Below are positions 24,827 to 33,319 of a DNA stretch of 50,062 bases, one piece after another (position 1 is the stretch's first letter; the number at the start of each line of letters is the position of its first letter). The DNA is from JAGPUQ01 sp041594335 (lineage in GTDB: Bacteria; Pseudomonadota; Gammaproteobacteria; Pseudomonadales; Porticoccaceae). The notes under the pieces were generated by a model. That model saw only the letters and a program-made list of their open reading frames with translations, was not told where the DNA came from and ran no database searches. A program made the translations under genes and the position numbers. The stretch is from NCBI GenBank assembly GCA_041594335.1, contig JBFHML010000012.1, positions 1-50,062 on the forward strand, read 5' to 3'.

Positions 24827-26365
24827 TTATTTGTCACTCGCCTTATAGCCTCCGAACATTTTGCGAAGTTCTGTCTTGAGAATTTTTCCGGCTCCGGATT
24901 TTGGTAGCTCCTCCACAAAATGGACGGTCTTGGGCACTTTAAAGCGCGCTAACCGTTCGTTGCAGTGCCCGACCAGGTCGGCCTCGGTCATCTGCTGGCC
25001 TTCCTTGAGGACCAGGATAGCCGCGGGGACCTCCTGCCATTTTTCATGGGGAACGCCGATCACGGCCACCTCGGCGACGGCCGGGTGGAGGTAGATAGTC
25101 TGCTCGACCTCCGCCGGGTAAACGTTCTCGCCGCCGCTGATAATCATGTCCTTCTTGCGGTCGACGATGTACAGAAAGCCTTCGTCGTCGAGGTAGCCGA
25201 GATCCCCAGAATGATACCAACCGCCGCGTAGTGCTTCTGCCGTGGCTTCGGGTTTGTTCCAGTAGCCTTTGAGCATATTGGGGCCGCGGCAGAGTACCTC
25301 GCCGACCTGATTGGGTCCAAGATCCCGATCTTCCTCGTCCACGACGCGGACATCGACGAAGAATGCGGGATAGCCGACCGAACCGTTTTTGCGCTCGCAG
25401 TCCCATTTGTCGAGGATGGTCACCAACGGCGCCATTTCGGTCATCCCGAAGCCCTCATAGATGGATAGCCCACGCTCCTGGAAGTATTTGAGAATATTGA
25501 GTGGCGTGGGCGCAGCGCCCGTCATCAGGAACTCTACGGAGCTGAGATCGTAGGGCTGCTTCTCCAGCTCTTCGACGATCATCTGCCACATGGACGGTAC
25601 GCAGAACAGCCCGGTGATGCGTTCTTTCTGGGTGGCTTCCAAAACTCCGCGCGCATCGAATGCTGGCATTGTGACCACGGTACCGCCCTGAAACAGGGTG
25701 GGCAGCACAATCACACTGGTGCCGCCGATATGAAACATGGGCGCCACCCCGAGTGCCACCGTATCCGCATGGATCGGCAGCCGCTGCGTAGTGTGGAACA
25801 CGTTCCAGGTGTGTGCCGCGTGGGTCAGCATGGCGCCTTTAGGCCGCCCGGTGGTGCCAGAGGTGTACATCAACAGGGCGACGTCGTCCTGGCTCACGCT
25901 GGCGTTGATTTCGCTGTCGGATGCGCCGGCCAGTAGTTCTTCGTAGCTTTCTTCCTGGTCGCAGGCATTGCTCCGGCCGGCGTAAACCACGGTGTCGAGG
26001 CGCGCGGTCTTTTGGACGCCCTCCGCCAGGTGGCGAAATTCATCGTGGAAGAACAGCGTTCTCGCGCCCGAATCCTGAATGATGTACTCGATTTCCGGTA
26101 CGGTGAGCCGGAAGTTGATCGGCAAAAAAATTGCCCCCAGTTTGGCTACCGCGAAGATTAGCTCCAGCTGCACATGGCCATTCTGGAGCAGCGAGCAGAC
26201 GCGATCACCCGGGCGTACGCCGCTGTCGCGTAACGCGTTCGCCAAACGGTTGCAGCGCTGGTTGAATTCGCGGTAAGTAAAGCGCAGATGACGGTCGACG
26301 ATCGCAAGGCGGTCACCGGAGATCGCCGCTCGTTTAGTAGCCCAGTACCCCAACCCCTGATCCAT
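24827..26365 (-). CDS. Fatty-acid / carboxylate-CoA ligase (class I adenylate-forming)
   Basis: The ATG at 26365, preceded by AGAGAGG, gives 512 residues; the frame stays open a further 96 codons upstream without homology. The adenylation motifs are clear: LLMYTSGTTGRPKGAM (P-loop), YHSGDLGYLDDEGF, the hinge DRKKDMIISGGENVYP and, near the end, the catalytic lysine in PKSGAGKILKTE. It activates a carboxylic acid with ATP and then transfers it to CoA. The family covers medium- and long-chain fatty acids and aryl acids, and the substrate cannot be told by eye. It is a single-gene unit bounded by a bidirectional terminator and a divergent promoter region. Confidence 0.9.
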   Translation of the reverse strand: MDQGLGYWATKRAAISGDRLAIVDRHLRFTYREFNQRCNRLANALRDSGVRPGDRVCSLLQNGHVQLELIFAVAKLGAIFLPINFRLTVPEIEYIIQDSGARTLFFHDEFRHLAEGVQKTARLDTVVYAGRSNACDQEESYEELLAGASDSEINASVSQDDVALLMYTSGTTGRPKGAMLTHAAHTWNVFHTTQRLPIHADTVALGVAPMFHIGGTSVIVLPTLFQGGTVVTMPAFDARGVLEATQKERITGLFCVPSMWQMIVEELEKQPYDLSSVEFLMTGAAPTPLNILKYFQERGLSIYEGFGMTEMAPLVTILDKWDCERKNGSVGYPAFFVDVRVVDEEDRDLGPNQVGEVLCRGPNMLKGYWNKPEATAEALRGGWYHSGDLGYLDDEGFLYIVDRKKDMIISGGENVYPAEVEQTIYLHPAVAEVAVIGVPHEKWQEVPAAILVLKEGQQMTEADLVGHCNERLARFKVPKTVHFVEELPKSGAGKILKTELRKMFGGYKASDK

Positions 26366-26426
26366 AAAAACCTCTCTGAGTTTTAATATCGAAGTGAAGC
26401 ATGCGTGCCCTCGGCCAAGCCGGCAA

Positions 26427-26455
26427 AGAGTACCAAGTACTATTTTGCTGGGCAA
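26427..26455 (-). promoter_or_regulatory. Predicted promoter of the acyl-CoA synthetase with an overlapping palindrome
   Basis: On the minus strand TTGCCC (26455-26450) and TACTCT (26432-26427) lie 17 bases apart, about 62 bases before the ATG. A perfect palindrome, AGTAC-CAA-GTACT (26429-26441), covers part of the -10 box and the spacer, where a repressor could block polymerase. It does not match the FadR or PsrA consensus as I know them. The promoter is plausible; the operator is inference from position and symmetry. Confidence 0.4.
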
Positions 26456-26505
26456 ATGCGCCAAGTTGTTTACATTTATGTGGCCGGTCGCGTTCCCGCC
26501 GCCGC

Positions 26506-26511
26506 TATAAT
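26506..26511 (+). promoter_or_regulatory. Consensus -10 box before the VanZ-like gene
   Basis: TATAAT lies 26 bases before the ATG at 26538. No convincing -35 box or TGn extension is found at the right distance, so activation by a bound factor or a weak constitutive promoter is possible. AGGGAG between it and the ATG is the ribosome-binding site. Confidence 0.45.
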
Positions 26512-26537
26512 CCGGGCTGTTCGCAGGGAGAACCTCC

Positions 26538-26897
26538 ATGATGCTCGATCTGCGCCGCGGTGCCCGTTGGTCGCTGCTCGCGAGTCTGCTCTTCGTTGCT
26601 TGGTTGTCGCTGCAGCAGAGCGCGGGCGTGCCCTGGTTTTCCGGCCAGGACAAAGTGTTGCATATGGCGGCCTATACGGTGTTCTACGCGCTCGGTGCGC
26701 TGGGTTGGGAGCGGCCGACATGGCGGTTGCCGGCGTTATTGTTCGCCTATGGGGTGGGTATTGAGCTGTTGCAAGCAGGGGTTCCGGGACGAGTGACTTC
26801 GGCAGGGGATTTGTTCGCCAATGGTATCGGACTTGTGATCGGGGCTTTGTGGATGAAAGGCCGACAACGGTCTCGTACGGTGGCGGTGTCGCGGTGA
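26538..26897 (+). CDS. VanZ-like small membrane protein
   Basis: This is a 119-residue protein with about four hydrophobic segments: LLASLLFVAWLSL near residues 13-25, a middle helix after KVLHMAAYTVFYALGAL, LPALLFAYGVGIELLQAG, and DLFANGIGLVIGALW near the end. The DKxxHxxAY and (S)xxDxxANxxG patterns are those of the VanZ family. VanZ gives low teicoplanin resistance in enterococci; the widespread bacterial relatives have no settled role, and this one should not be read as a resistance gene. The start is ATG 26538 (or 26541). The DUF815 ATPase follows two bases after the stop. Confidence 0.82.
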   Translation: MMLDLRRGARWSLLASLLFVAWLSLQQSAGVPWFSGQDKVLHMAAYTVFYALGALGWERPTWRLPALLFAYGVGIELLQAGVPGRVTSAGDLFANGIGLVIGALWMKGRQRSRTVAVSR

Positions 26898-26899
26898 CG

Positions 26900-27661
26900 A
26901 TGCTCGATTGGAATCGTACCCAGGCGGCCCTGTGGCGGCCGCGCTCGGTCGGTTTGCGGCCGGTGCGGCGGCTGGACCGGATTGGCCTGGATGATTTGCT
27001 GGGTATCGAAACGCAAAAGGCGGCACTCGTGCGCAATACCGAGGCGCTGCTCGCGGGAGCCCCGGCGCAGAATGTGCTGCTCTGGGGTAGTCGGGGAACG
27101 GGGAAATCCTCGCTGATCAAGGCGCTATTGAACACTTATGCCCCGCGTGGGCTGCGGTTGATAGAAATGGATCAAGAGGATTTGCGAGACCTTCCGGAAA
27201 TGGTCGACGGTCTCAGCGCGCTGCCCCAGCGCTTTATTGTGTTCTGTGACGATCTATCTTTCGAAGCCGAGGAGACGGCCTACAAACACCTGAAAAGTGT
27301 CCTCGAGGGGTCGATCGAATTACCGCCGGAAAATGTGCTGGTTTACGCCACCTCCAATCGCAGACACCTCGTTGCGGAACCACAGACGGATAATCGTGGC
27401 GTGGAGCTGCTCGACGGGGAGCTGCACTATGGCGATGTGGTGGAAGAGCGCCTGTCATTGGCGGATCGTTTTGGTCTGTGGCTCTCGTTCTACCCGAACA
27501 CCCAGCAGCAATACTTGGCGATCATCGACCATTTGTTCGCAGACTATCGTGGCGATCGCGCAGCCCTGCATCGCAGGGCCTGTCAGTTCGCCCAGGCGCG
27601 CGCCTCGCGCAGCGGGCGCACCGCGCGTCAGTTCTGGTTGGCATGGCAGGGTCGGACCTGA
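26900..27661 (+). CDS. DUF815 family AAA-type ATPase
   Basis: From ATG 26900 the protein has 253 residues; a frame open to 26849 would overlap the VanZ gene. Walker A is GSRGTGKS (residues 63-70), Walker B is FIVFCDDLSF (112-121), and sensor 1 is YATSNRRHL near 149-157. This arrangement, with ERLSLADRFGLWLSFYP further on, is DUF815, a single-domain ATPase common in proteobacteria and related to the AAA+ group. Its function is unknown. The two-base gap from the VanZ-like gene suggests co-translation. The convergent holA gene ends 18 bases later. Confidence 0.85.
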   Translation: MLDWNRTQAALWRPRSVGLRPVRRLDRIGLDDLLGIETQKAALVRNTEALLAGAPAQNVLLWGSRGTGKSSLIKALLNTYAPRGLRLIEMDQEDLRDLPEMVDGLSALPQRFIVFCDDLSFEAEETAYKHLKSVLEGSIELPPENVLVYATSNRRHLVAEPQTDNRGVELLDGELHYGDVVEERLSLADRFGLWLSFYPNTQQQYLAIIDHLFADYRGDRAALHRRACQFAQARASRSGRTARQFWLAWQGRT

Positions 27662-27679
27662 GGCCCGTAGGCTAGGGTC

Positions 27680-28729
27680 TCATCGCGTATCGTTTTCCAG
27701 GCCGATACGCAGATTCATCGGATGAATGGCGTCCTGGCCGCACAGTCCCAGCAGAATGTCCTCTAGGTCGTCCCAAGGCTCGGCATTGCGGACTCCCTTG
27801 ATCGCGCGGTCGGCGGCGCCCAACTGGCTAAGGAGTAGCACGGCGCGGCGTGCGCCCACACGCTCGGCCGCGACGCGGAATCGGCCGCGACGACTTTCCC
27901 ATACGCCGAGTTCGGCGAGGGCCCGCTCTAGGGGGCCGGGGCGTTGGCAAGCGCGCGCCAGCACCCGTAAATCCCGAGCCAACGCCCAGCATACCCGCGC
28001 GGGCTCCACGCCCTCCTCGCGGAGCCCGCGGAGCGCGCGGCATGCCCCTGGCGTGTCGCCGGCCATGGCGCGGTCGATCATTTCGAACAAATTAAACCGG
28101 GCCGAGTCGGCGACTACCGTGGATACCATTGCTGCATCCAGCTCGCCCGAGGGTGCCAGCAGACGCAGCTTCTCAACTTCTTGGGCCGCCGCCAGCAGAT
28201 TGCCCTCGACGCGGGCCGCAAGAAGTTCGATGGCCGGTCGGGTCGCCGAGATCCCGGCATTGCGCAAGCGTGCCCCAATCCAGCGCGGCAGCTCGGCCGG
28301 TTTTACGGGCCACACCGATAGCCATACGCCCCGAGCTTCGCTGGCCTTGAACCAGGCGCTGCGCTGCGCTTTGCCGTCCAGCCTGGGCCCGGTAATCAAC
28401 AGCAGCAACTCCTCTCCAGCCTGTGCGCAGAGCTCCGCAAGGGCGGTGGCGGCTTGCTCGCTGGGTTTGGCCGTATGCAGCCGGACCTCAAGGACCTGAC
28501 GCTGCGCAAACAGCGAGCGTGCACTGGCTTCGGCGACCAGGGCCGCCCAATCGAACTGTCGGCCTTCGGCGTCATAGACCTGGCGTTCGCCGAAGCCCCG
28601 GGTACGCGCCGCGGCGCGGATCTGATCCGTACATTCCTGGATCAGTAGCGTTTCGTCCCCGGTGACCAGATAAACGGGTGCTAGGGTCTTTTCCAGGTGT
28701 CCGGTGAGAGCCTCAGGGCGCAGGCGCAT
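27680..28729 (-). CDS. holA: DNA polymerase III subunit delta
   Basis: The 349-residue protein (E. coli HolA 343) begins with the HolA N-terminus, LAPVYLVTGDETLLIQECTD, in which the Walker A residues are replaced as in all delta subunits. Conserved stretches include NLLAAAQEVEKLRLL and SARFNLFEMIDRAMAGD, typical of the delta family. It is the wrench of the clamp loader that opens the beta clamp. It overlaps lptE by 17 bases, and the leuS-lptE-holA order is conserved across the gammaproteobacteria. Confidence 0.92.
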   Translation of the reverse strand: MRLRPEALTGHLEKTLAPVYLVTGDETLLIQECTDQIRAAARTRGFGERQVYDAEGRQFDWAALVAEASARSLFAQRQVLEVRLHTAKPSEQAATALAELCAQAGEELLLLITGPRLDGKAQRSAWFKASEARGVWLSVWPVKPAELPRWIGARLRNAGISATRPAIELLAARVEGNLLAAAQEVEKLRLLAPSGELDAAMVSTVVADSARFNLFEMIDRAMAGDTPGACRALRGLREEGVEPARVCWALARDLRVLARACQRPGPLERALAELGVWESRRGRFRVAAERVGARRAVLLLSQLGAADRAIKGVRNAEPWDDLEDILLGLCGQDAIHPMNLRIGLENDTR

Positions 28730-29270
28730 CGTCGTCGGCGTGCGGACCGATCCGCTGCAGATAGCTGATGATCTGCCTTACCAGATTGGCGCGCATTTCA
28801 CGGCGCAGCAGTTGCGCCTCGTCGTCGGTGGCGAGAACGTCGTCCTCGTTATATTCGAATACCCGATCATCGCGTACTCTCGCAGGAGGTATCACTTCCC
28901 GTCCATCCCGTGCCAGCACGGTGAACTCGACCTCTTCGATGAGCTCCAGTTCGGACGTGCGTGCCCGTCCGCTGAGGGTGGCAGTGCGCTTGCGGGATGC
29001 CTGATTGAGCACCACAAGGCTGTATTGCGCGGTACGGGCATCTTCCTGCAGCACGATCCCCAGTGCCTGGAGGTCTCTCTCCAGCTCGCGCGTCAACTCG
29101 GCGTCCAGTGGGCGGCCGCCGATGTGCAGGCTGTCGACGTACTGGGGCGCATCGCCCTGACCGCGCAGGTGCCAGCCGCAACCTTCCAGCCAAACGAGTA
29201 GCGCGATGAGCAGCCAGAGACGGCCTGCGGTTCCGGGGCGGCCCCGGAAAAGGGAGGAGCCTGGGATCAT
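28713..29270 (-). CDS. lptE: LPS-assembly lipoprotein LptE
   Basis: From ATG 29270 the protein has 185 residues. It carries a signal peptide with a hydrophobic core (LWLLIALLVWL) and a lipidation cysteine at residue 31 in LEGC-GWHLRG, the start of a mature LptE. The lipobox has glutamate at -2, which is unusual, although leucine at -3 and glycine at -1 are fine. LptE sits inside the LptD barrel (gene at 18950) and helps its folding and LPS insertion. It starts 34 bases after leuS and overlaps holA. Confidence 0.88.
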   Translation of the reverse strand: MIPGSSLFRGRPGTAGRLWLLIALLVWLEGCGWHLRGQGDAPQYVDSLHIGGRPLDAELTRELERDLQALGIVLQEDARTAQYSLVVLNQASRKRTATLSGRARTSELELIEEVEFTVLARDGREVIPPARVRDDRVFEYNEDDVLATDDEAQLLRREMRANLVRQIISYLQRIGPHADDDAPAP

Positions 29271-29304
29271 GAGTTGGTTCCGATTGGGGGCGGAGATCGG
29301 GACA

Positions 29305-31755
29305 TCAGTCGGTAACGATATTGACCAGCCGCCGGGGCACGAGAATGACTTTACGGATGCTTTTGCCGGCGGTAAAGCGTACGACATTGGGCTCTGCCAC
29401 CGCCTGGGCCTCGATGGTTTTGCGCTCGGCGTCGACAGGCACCTCTAGCTGCGCACGCAGTTTGCCGTTGACCTGGATCGCGAGCGTGAGGCTGTCTTCG
29501 ACCAGTGCTTCGGAATCTGCTTGTGGCCAGGGCGCGTCCACCAGGAGTTCCTGATGCCCAAGATGACGCCACAGCTCCTGAGTGATGTGCGGCACCACTG
29601 GGCCTAGGAGGCGCACAGCGACCTCCAGGGCTTCACGTTCAACGGCGCCGGCTTGTGGGACAGTGGCATCAAGGCGGGAAACTTCGTTGAGTAGCTCCAT
29701 GACCGCGGCTATGGCGGTGTTGAAGGTCTGACGGCGGCCAAAATCGTCGCTGACCTTAGCGATGGTGGCGTGGGTTTTGCGGTGCAGCGCGCGTGCCGGC
29801 CCCTGGAGGTCGGCAGGTTGGAGTGCGGCGGCCGGCCCGCGTTCCAGGTGAGTATGGACCGCCTTCCAGAGGCGGCGCAGGAAGCGGTAGGCGCCGGCAA
29901 CGCCCTCATCGGACCACTCCAGGGATTGTTCGGGCGGCGCGGCGAACATGGTGAACAGGCGCACGGTGTCGGCGCCATAGCGATCAATCAATGCCTGGGG
30001 ATCGACGGTGTTGCCCTTGGACTTGGACATCTTGCTGCCGTCCTTCAGCACCATGCCCTGACACAATAGCCGAGCAAAGGGCTCGCCCGAGGTCACCAAG
30101 CCCTCATCGCGCATCAGTTTATGGAAGAAGCGCGCGTAGAGCAGGTGAAGAATAGCGTGTTCTATGCCACCGACATACTGATCGACCGGCAGCCAGTAAT
30201 TCGCCTGATCGGGATCGAGCATACCGGCCTCATAGTTCGGGCAGGTGAAGCGGGCGTAATACCAGGAAGATTCCATGAAGGTGTCGAAGGTGTCCGTTTC
30301 CCGCCGCAGCCCGCCGTCCGCGCGCTGCCAGTCCGAGTCGGTCTTCAACGGTGAGTGGACGCCATCCATGACCACATTTTCGGGCAAGAGAACCGGCAGA
30401 CGGTCAGTGGGTACCGGGATTACCTGATCCTCGCCATCGTAGAGCATCGGGATGGGAGCGCCCCAGTAGCGTTGACGGGACACGCCCCAGTCGCGCAGCC
30501 GATAATGGGTGGTGATCTCTCCTCGGTCCTTGACCACCAGTGCCTCGGCGATTGCGTCGAAGGCGGCATCGGAGGTGAGACCGTCGAAGCTGCCGGAGTT
30601 AATCAATACTCCCTTGTCGGTGAACGCCCCGCTGGCGAGATCGCAGTCGCCGTCGCCGCCGGGGGCGATTACTTGGGTAACCGGCAACTCATACGCTTTG
30701 GCAAACTCCCAATCGCGTTGATCGTGCGCCGGCACAGCCATCACCGCGCCGGAGCCATAGTCCATGAGCACATAGTTGGCCACCCAAATGGGCAGTGGTT
30801 GCCCGGTAAGTGGATGAATGGCATGAATTCCGGTGGCTCGCCCTTGCTTTGTCATGGTCGCGAGGTCGGCCTCGGCCACGGATTGGTGACGGCATTGGTC
30901 AACAAACTGGGCGAGATCGGCGTCGGTCGCGGCCAGCGCCCGAGTGATCGGATGCTCCGCAGCCAGGCTCAGGTAGGTCACGCCCATCAGGGTATCCGGC
31001 CGAGTCGTATAGACTTCTAGGGACTCCTGTCCGGCAATGGGTGCGGCAAGATCGAAGCGGATACTGACGCCGCGACTTTTGCCGATCCAGTTCCGCTGCA
31101 TGGTGCGTACCTGGTCCGGCCAGCCGTCGAGTTTGTCCAGATCAGCCAGTAGTTCCTCGGCGTAGGCGGTGATACGGATGAACCACTGTGGGATCTCGCG
31201 GCGTTCCACCCGCGTGTCACAGCGCCAGCAACAACCGTCGACCACCTGTTCGTTGGCGAGCACAGTTTGGTCGTGGGGGCACCAGTTCACGGCACTGGTT
31301 TTTCGGTATACCAGCCCCTTTTCGTAGAGCCGCGTGAAAAACCACTGCTCCCAGCGATAGTAGTCCGCATCACAGGTCGCCAATTCCCGGGTCCAGTCAT
31401 AACCGAATCCGAGGGTTTGCAGTTGCGCCTTCATATAGGCGATGTTGGCGCGGGTCCAGCTCGCCGGCGCGGTGCGATTTTGTAGGGCAGCGTTTTCAGC
31501 GGGTAAGCCGAACGCATCCCAGCCCATGGGTTGGAGGACGTTTTTCCCCAACATGCGCTGGTACCGACTGATCACATCCGTGATGGTGTAATTGCGCACA
31601 TGACCCATGTGCAGTTTGCCGCTGGGGTAGGGGAACATGGCCAGGCAGTAGTATTTTTCCCGCCCGGGATCCGCGCTGACGGCAAAAGTGCGGTCGTCGC
31701 GCCACTGCTGTTGCACCCGGGCTTCGATGCGCTCGGGGTGGTACTGATCTTCCAT
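29305..31755 (-). CDS. leuS: Leucyl-tRNA synthetase
   Basis: This 816-residue class I synthetase is somewhat shorter than the 860-residue E. coli enzyme. HIGH is present as HMGH (residues 49-52), and KMSKS at 575-579. The CP1 editing domain has TRPDTLMGVTYL and MDYGSGAVMAVPAHDQRDWEFA, with its conserved threonine and aspartate. The zinc knuckle with CPHDQTVLA and CCWRCDTR is also kept. It charges tRNA-Leu and removes mischarged isoleucine or norvaline. A perfect -10 box lies 44 bases before the ATG, so it can be read separately from lnt. Confidence 0.97.
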   Translation of the reverse strand: MEDQYHPERIEARVQQQWRDDRTFAVSADPGREKYYCLAMFPYPSGKLHMGHVRNYTITDVISRYQRMLGKNVLQPMGWDAFGLPAENAALQNRTAPASWTRANIAYMKAQLQTLGFGYDWTRELATCDADYYRWEQWFFTRLYEKGLVYRKTSAVNWCPHDQTVLANEQVVDGCCWRCDTRVERREIPQWFIRITAYAEELLADLDKLDGWPDQVRTMQRNWIGKSRGVSIRFDLAAPIAGQESLEVYTTRPDTLMGVTYLSLAAEHPITRALAATDADLAQFVDQCRHQSVAEADLATMTKQGRATGIHAIHPLTGQPLPIWVANYVLMDYGSGAVMAVPAHDQRDWEFAKAYELPVTQVIAPGGDGDCDLASGAFTDKGVLINSGSFDGLTSDAAFDAIAEALVVKDRGEITTHYRLRDWGVSRQRYWGAPIPMLYDGEDQVIPVPTDRLPVLLPENVVMDGVHSPLKTDSDWQRADGGLRRETDTFDTFMESSWYYARFTCPNYEAGMLDPDQANYWLPVDQYVGGIEHAILHLLYARFFHKLMRDEGLVTSGEPFARLLCQGMVLKDGSKMSKSKGNTVDPQALIDRYGADTVRLFTMFAAPPEQSLEWSDEGVAGAYRFLRRLWKAVHTHLERGPAAALQPADLQGPARALHRKTHATIAKVSDDFGRRQTFNTAIAAVMELLNEVSRLDATVPQAGAVEREALEVAVRLLGPVVPHITQELWRHLGHQELLVDAPWPQADSEALVEDSLTLAIQVNGKLRAQLEVPVDAERKTIEAQAVAEPNVVRFTAGKSIRKVILVPRRLVNIVTD

Positions 31756-31783
31756 CGCCGATGTCCGGTAGTGCGGCCGCTGA

Positions 31784-31804
31784 CCGCGAAAGCGCGGAAT
31801 TATA
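31784..31804 (-). promoter_or_regulatory. leuS promoter -10 box and 5' leader hairpin
   Basis: On the minus strand TATAAT (31804-31799) lies about 44 bases before leuS. No good -35 box is seen. Directly downstream the minus strand reads CCGCG-CTTT-CGCGG (31797-31784), a perfect 5-bp hairpin with a 4-base loop, which would sit at or near the 5' end of the leuS mRNA. A hairpin there may protect the mRNA from 5' decay. I see no T-box or leucine-codon leader. Confidence 0.5.
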
Positions 31805-31825
31805 GAGGTAAAGCGGAGGGCGGAC

Positions 31826-33319
31826 CTAGGCCGTAGCGCCCAGATGCCTGCGCGTGACCGCGGCGGCGATCAGCAGTGCGGCCCCCAGGATGACCACCGG
31901 CGTTGAGCGGTAGCGGCTGAAAGGCGTGGTGCCGCTGTGTGGCGTCACCCGGGTGCGGAGGATGCCGGGCTCGAATTGGGGCAGCTGATCGATGATTTGA
32001 CCGCGGCTGTCCGCCACGGCTGTGATGCCATCGTTGGTGGCGCGCAATAGGGGTTTTCCGGTCTCCAATGCGCGCATACGCGCCATTTGGAAATGCTGAT
32101 GGGGGCCGATCGAGGCGCCGAACCAGGTGTCATTGCTGACTGTCACCAGGAGCTGGGTCTCGGCCACCGAGGTGGCGACCAAATCAGGGTAGACGATCTC
32201 ATAGCAGATGGCCGCGGCCAGCTGGGTCGCGCTCAATCGCAGCGGCGGCTGGTATTCCGCGGCGCGGCTGAAATCCGACATCGGTAGGTCGAAAAAAGCT
32301 ATGGTGCCGCGTAATAGTGATTCCAGGGGGACATACTCGCCAAAGGGCACCAAGCGGCGCTTGCGGTAGCTGCCCTCTGCGCTGCCTAGGCCGATCAACC
32401 CGTTGTAATAACGGTGGTTGGTTGAATCAGCGATGGGGATGCCCAGTATGAGGCCAGTGTCGTGGCTGCGCGCCCAGTGATGTTCGCTCTGGAGGAGTTC
32501 CGCTACCTGATGTTGGAAGCGAGGGATGGCCGTCTCCGGCCAGATAATCAGGTCCGCGTCGCTGAGCTCGCGATTGGTCTCCGTAAAATTAGCGAGAATC
32601 GCCGGCAGCTCGTGTGGATTCCATTTCAGCGTGAGCCCTTGCGCCGGCTGCACCAGTGCGACATCAAGGGGCTTCCCTGCCGGTTGTGTCCAGGTTTTTT
32701 GCTGTAGCCAACCGGCCGCGCTCCACAGGGCACCGAGCAGCACCACAGCTGCGCCGAGGATACGCCAGTTGGCGCGGGCTGCGCAGATGGCCAGGAGCGC
32801 ACCACTGAAGGCGACCGCGAGACTGAGGCCCAGAACTCCGGTCACGGGGGCGAGTCCGGCCAGGGGGGTGTCGATGGCGCTGTAGCCCAGGAAGAGCCAG
32901 GGGAATCCGGTGAGAAACCAGCTGCGCAGCCATTCTCCGAGCACCCAAAGAGCGGGGAGGCCGAGCAGCATCCCGGATGGATGGCGCAGATTCACAAGCC
33001 AACTGAGCGCGAAGGGTAGGGCGAACAACAGTGCCATACCCGCGCAGAATAGGCCGGTGAGCAGGGCGGCCAGGGGCGGTGAAGCCGCACCATAGATGTG
33101 GATGCTGATGTAAATCCAGGAGGTCCCCGCGCCATAGAGACCAACACCAAACCACCAGGCGAGTTTCAGTGCGGCCGCGGGACGTCGACCCCGGAGGAGG
33201 AAGCCTAGTAGGGCGACGCTGGCAGGTGCCACCGGCCAGTGGCCAAAAGGCGAAAAAGCTAGCGGCAACGCCGCTCCGCCGGCCAGCGCCGCGAGTGTGT
33301 GCCAGTATGGTATCCCCAC
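31826..33319 (-). CDS. lnt: Apolipoprotein N-acyltransferase
   Basis: The 497-residue protein starts at GTG 33319, immediately after the corC stop. About six to seven membrane segments precede a nitrilase-fold periplasmic domain. The catalytic triad is visible: Glu262 in WPETAIP, Lys320 in SYRKRRLVPFGEYVP, and Cys372 in AAAICYEIVYPD. Lnt adds the third acyl chain to lipoproteins after Lgt and LspA; LptE and RlpA, encoded here, are likely substrates. It follows corC with no spacer, the E. coli ybeZYX-lnt order. Confidence 0.95.
   Translation of the reverse strand: MGIPYWHTLAALAGGAALPLAFSPFGHWPVAPASVALLGFLLRGRRPAAALKLAWWFGVGLYGAGTSWIYISIHIYGAASPPLAALLTGLFCAGMALLFALPFALSWLVNLRHPSGMLLGLPALWVLGEWLRSWFLTGFPWLFLGYSAIDTPLAGLAPVTGVLGLSLAVAFSGALLAICAARANWRILGAAVVLLGALWSAAGWLQQKTWTQPAGKPLDVALVQPAQGLTLKWNPHELPAILANFTETNRELSDADLIIWPETAIPRFQHQVAELLQSEHHWARSHDTGLILGIPIADSTNHRYYNGLIGLGSAEGSYRKRRLVPFGEYVPLESLLRGTIAFFDLPMSDFSRAAEYQPPLRLSATQLAAAICYEIVYPDLVATSVAETQLLVTVSNDTWFGASIGPHQHFQMARMRALETGKPLLRATNDGITAVADSRGQIIDQLPQFEPGILRTRVTPHSGTTPFSRYRSTPVVILGAALLIAAAVTRRHLGATA

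Noticed and set aside
24827..26653. Extended N-terminus of the acyl-CoA synthetase (96 extra residues)
   Set aside because: The extra part crosses the predicted promoter, shows no homology, and a good ribosome-binding site precedes the ATG at 26365.
26538..26897. VanZ-like gene as a glycopeptide resistance determinant
   Set aside because: VanZ-family proteins are common in bacteria without van operons; there are no vanHAX genes nearby, and Gram-negative outer membranes already exclude glycopeptides.
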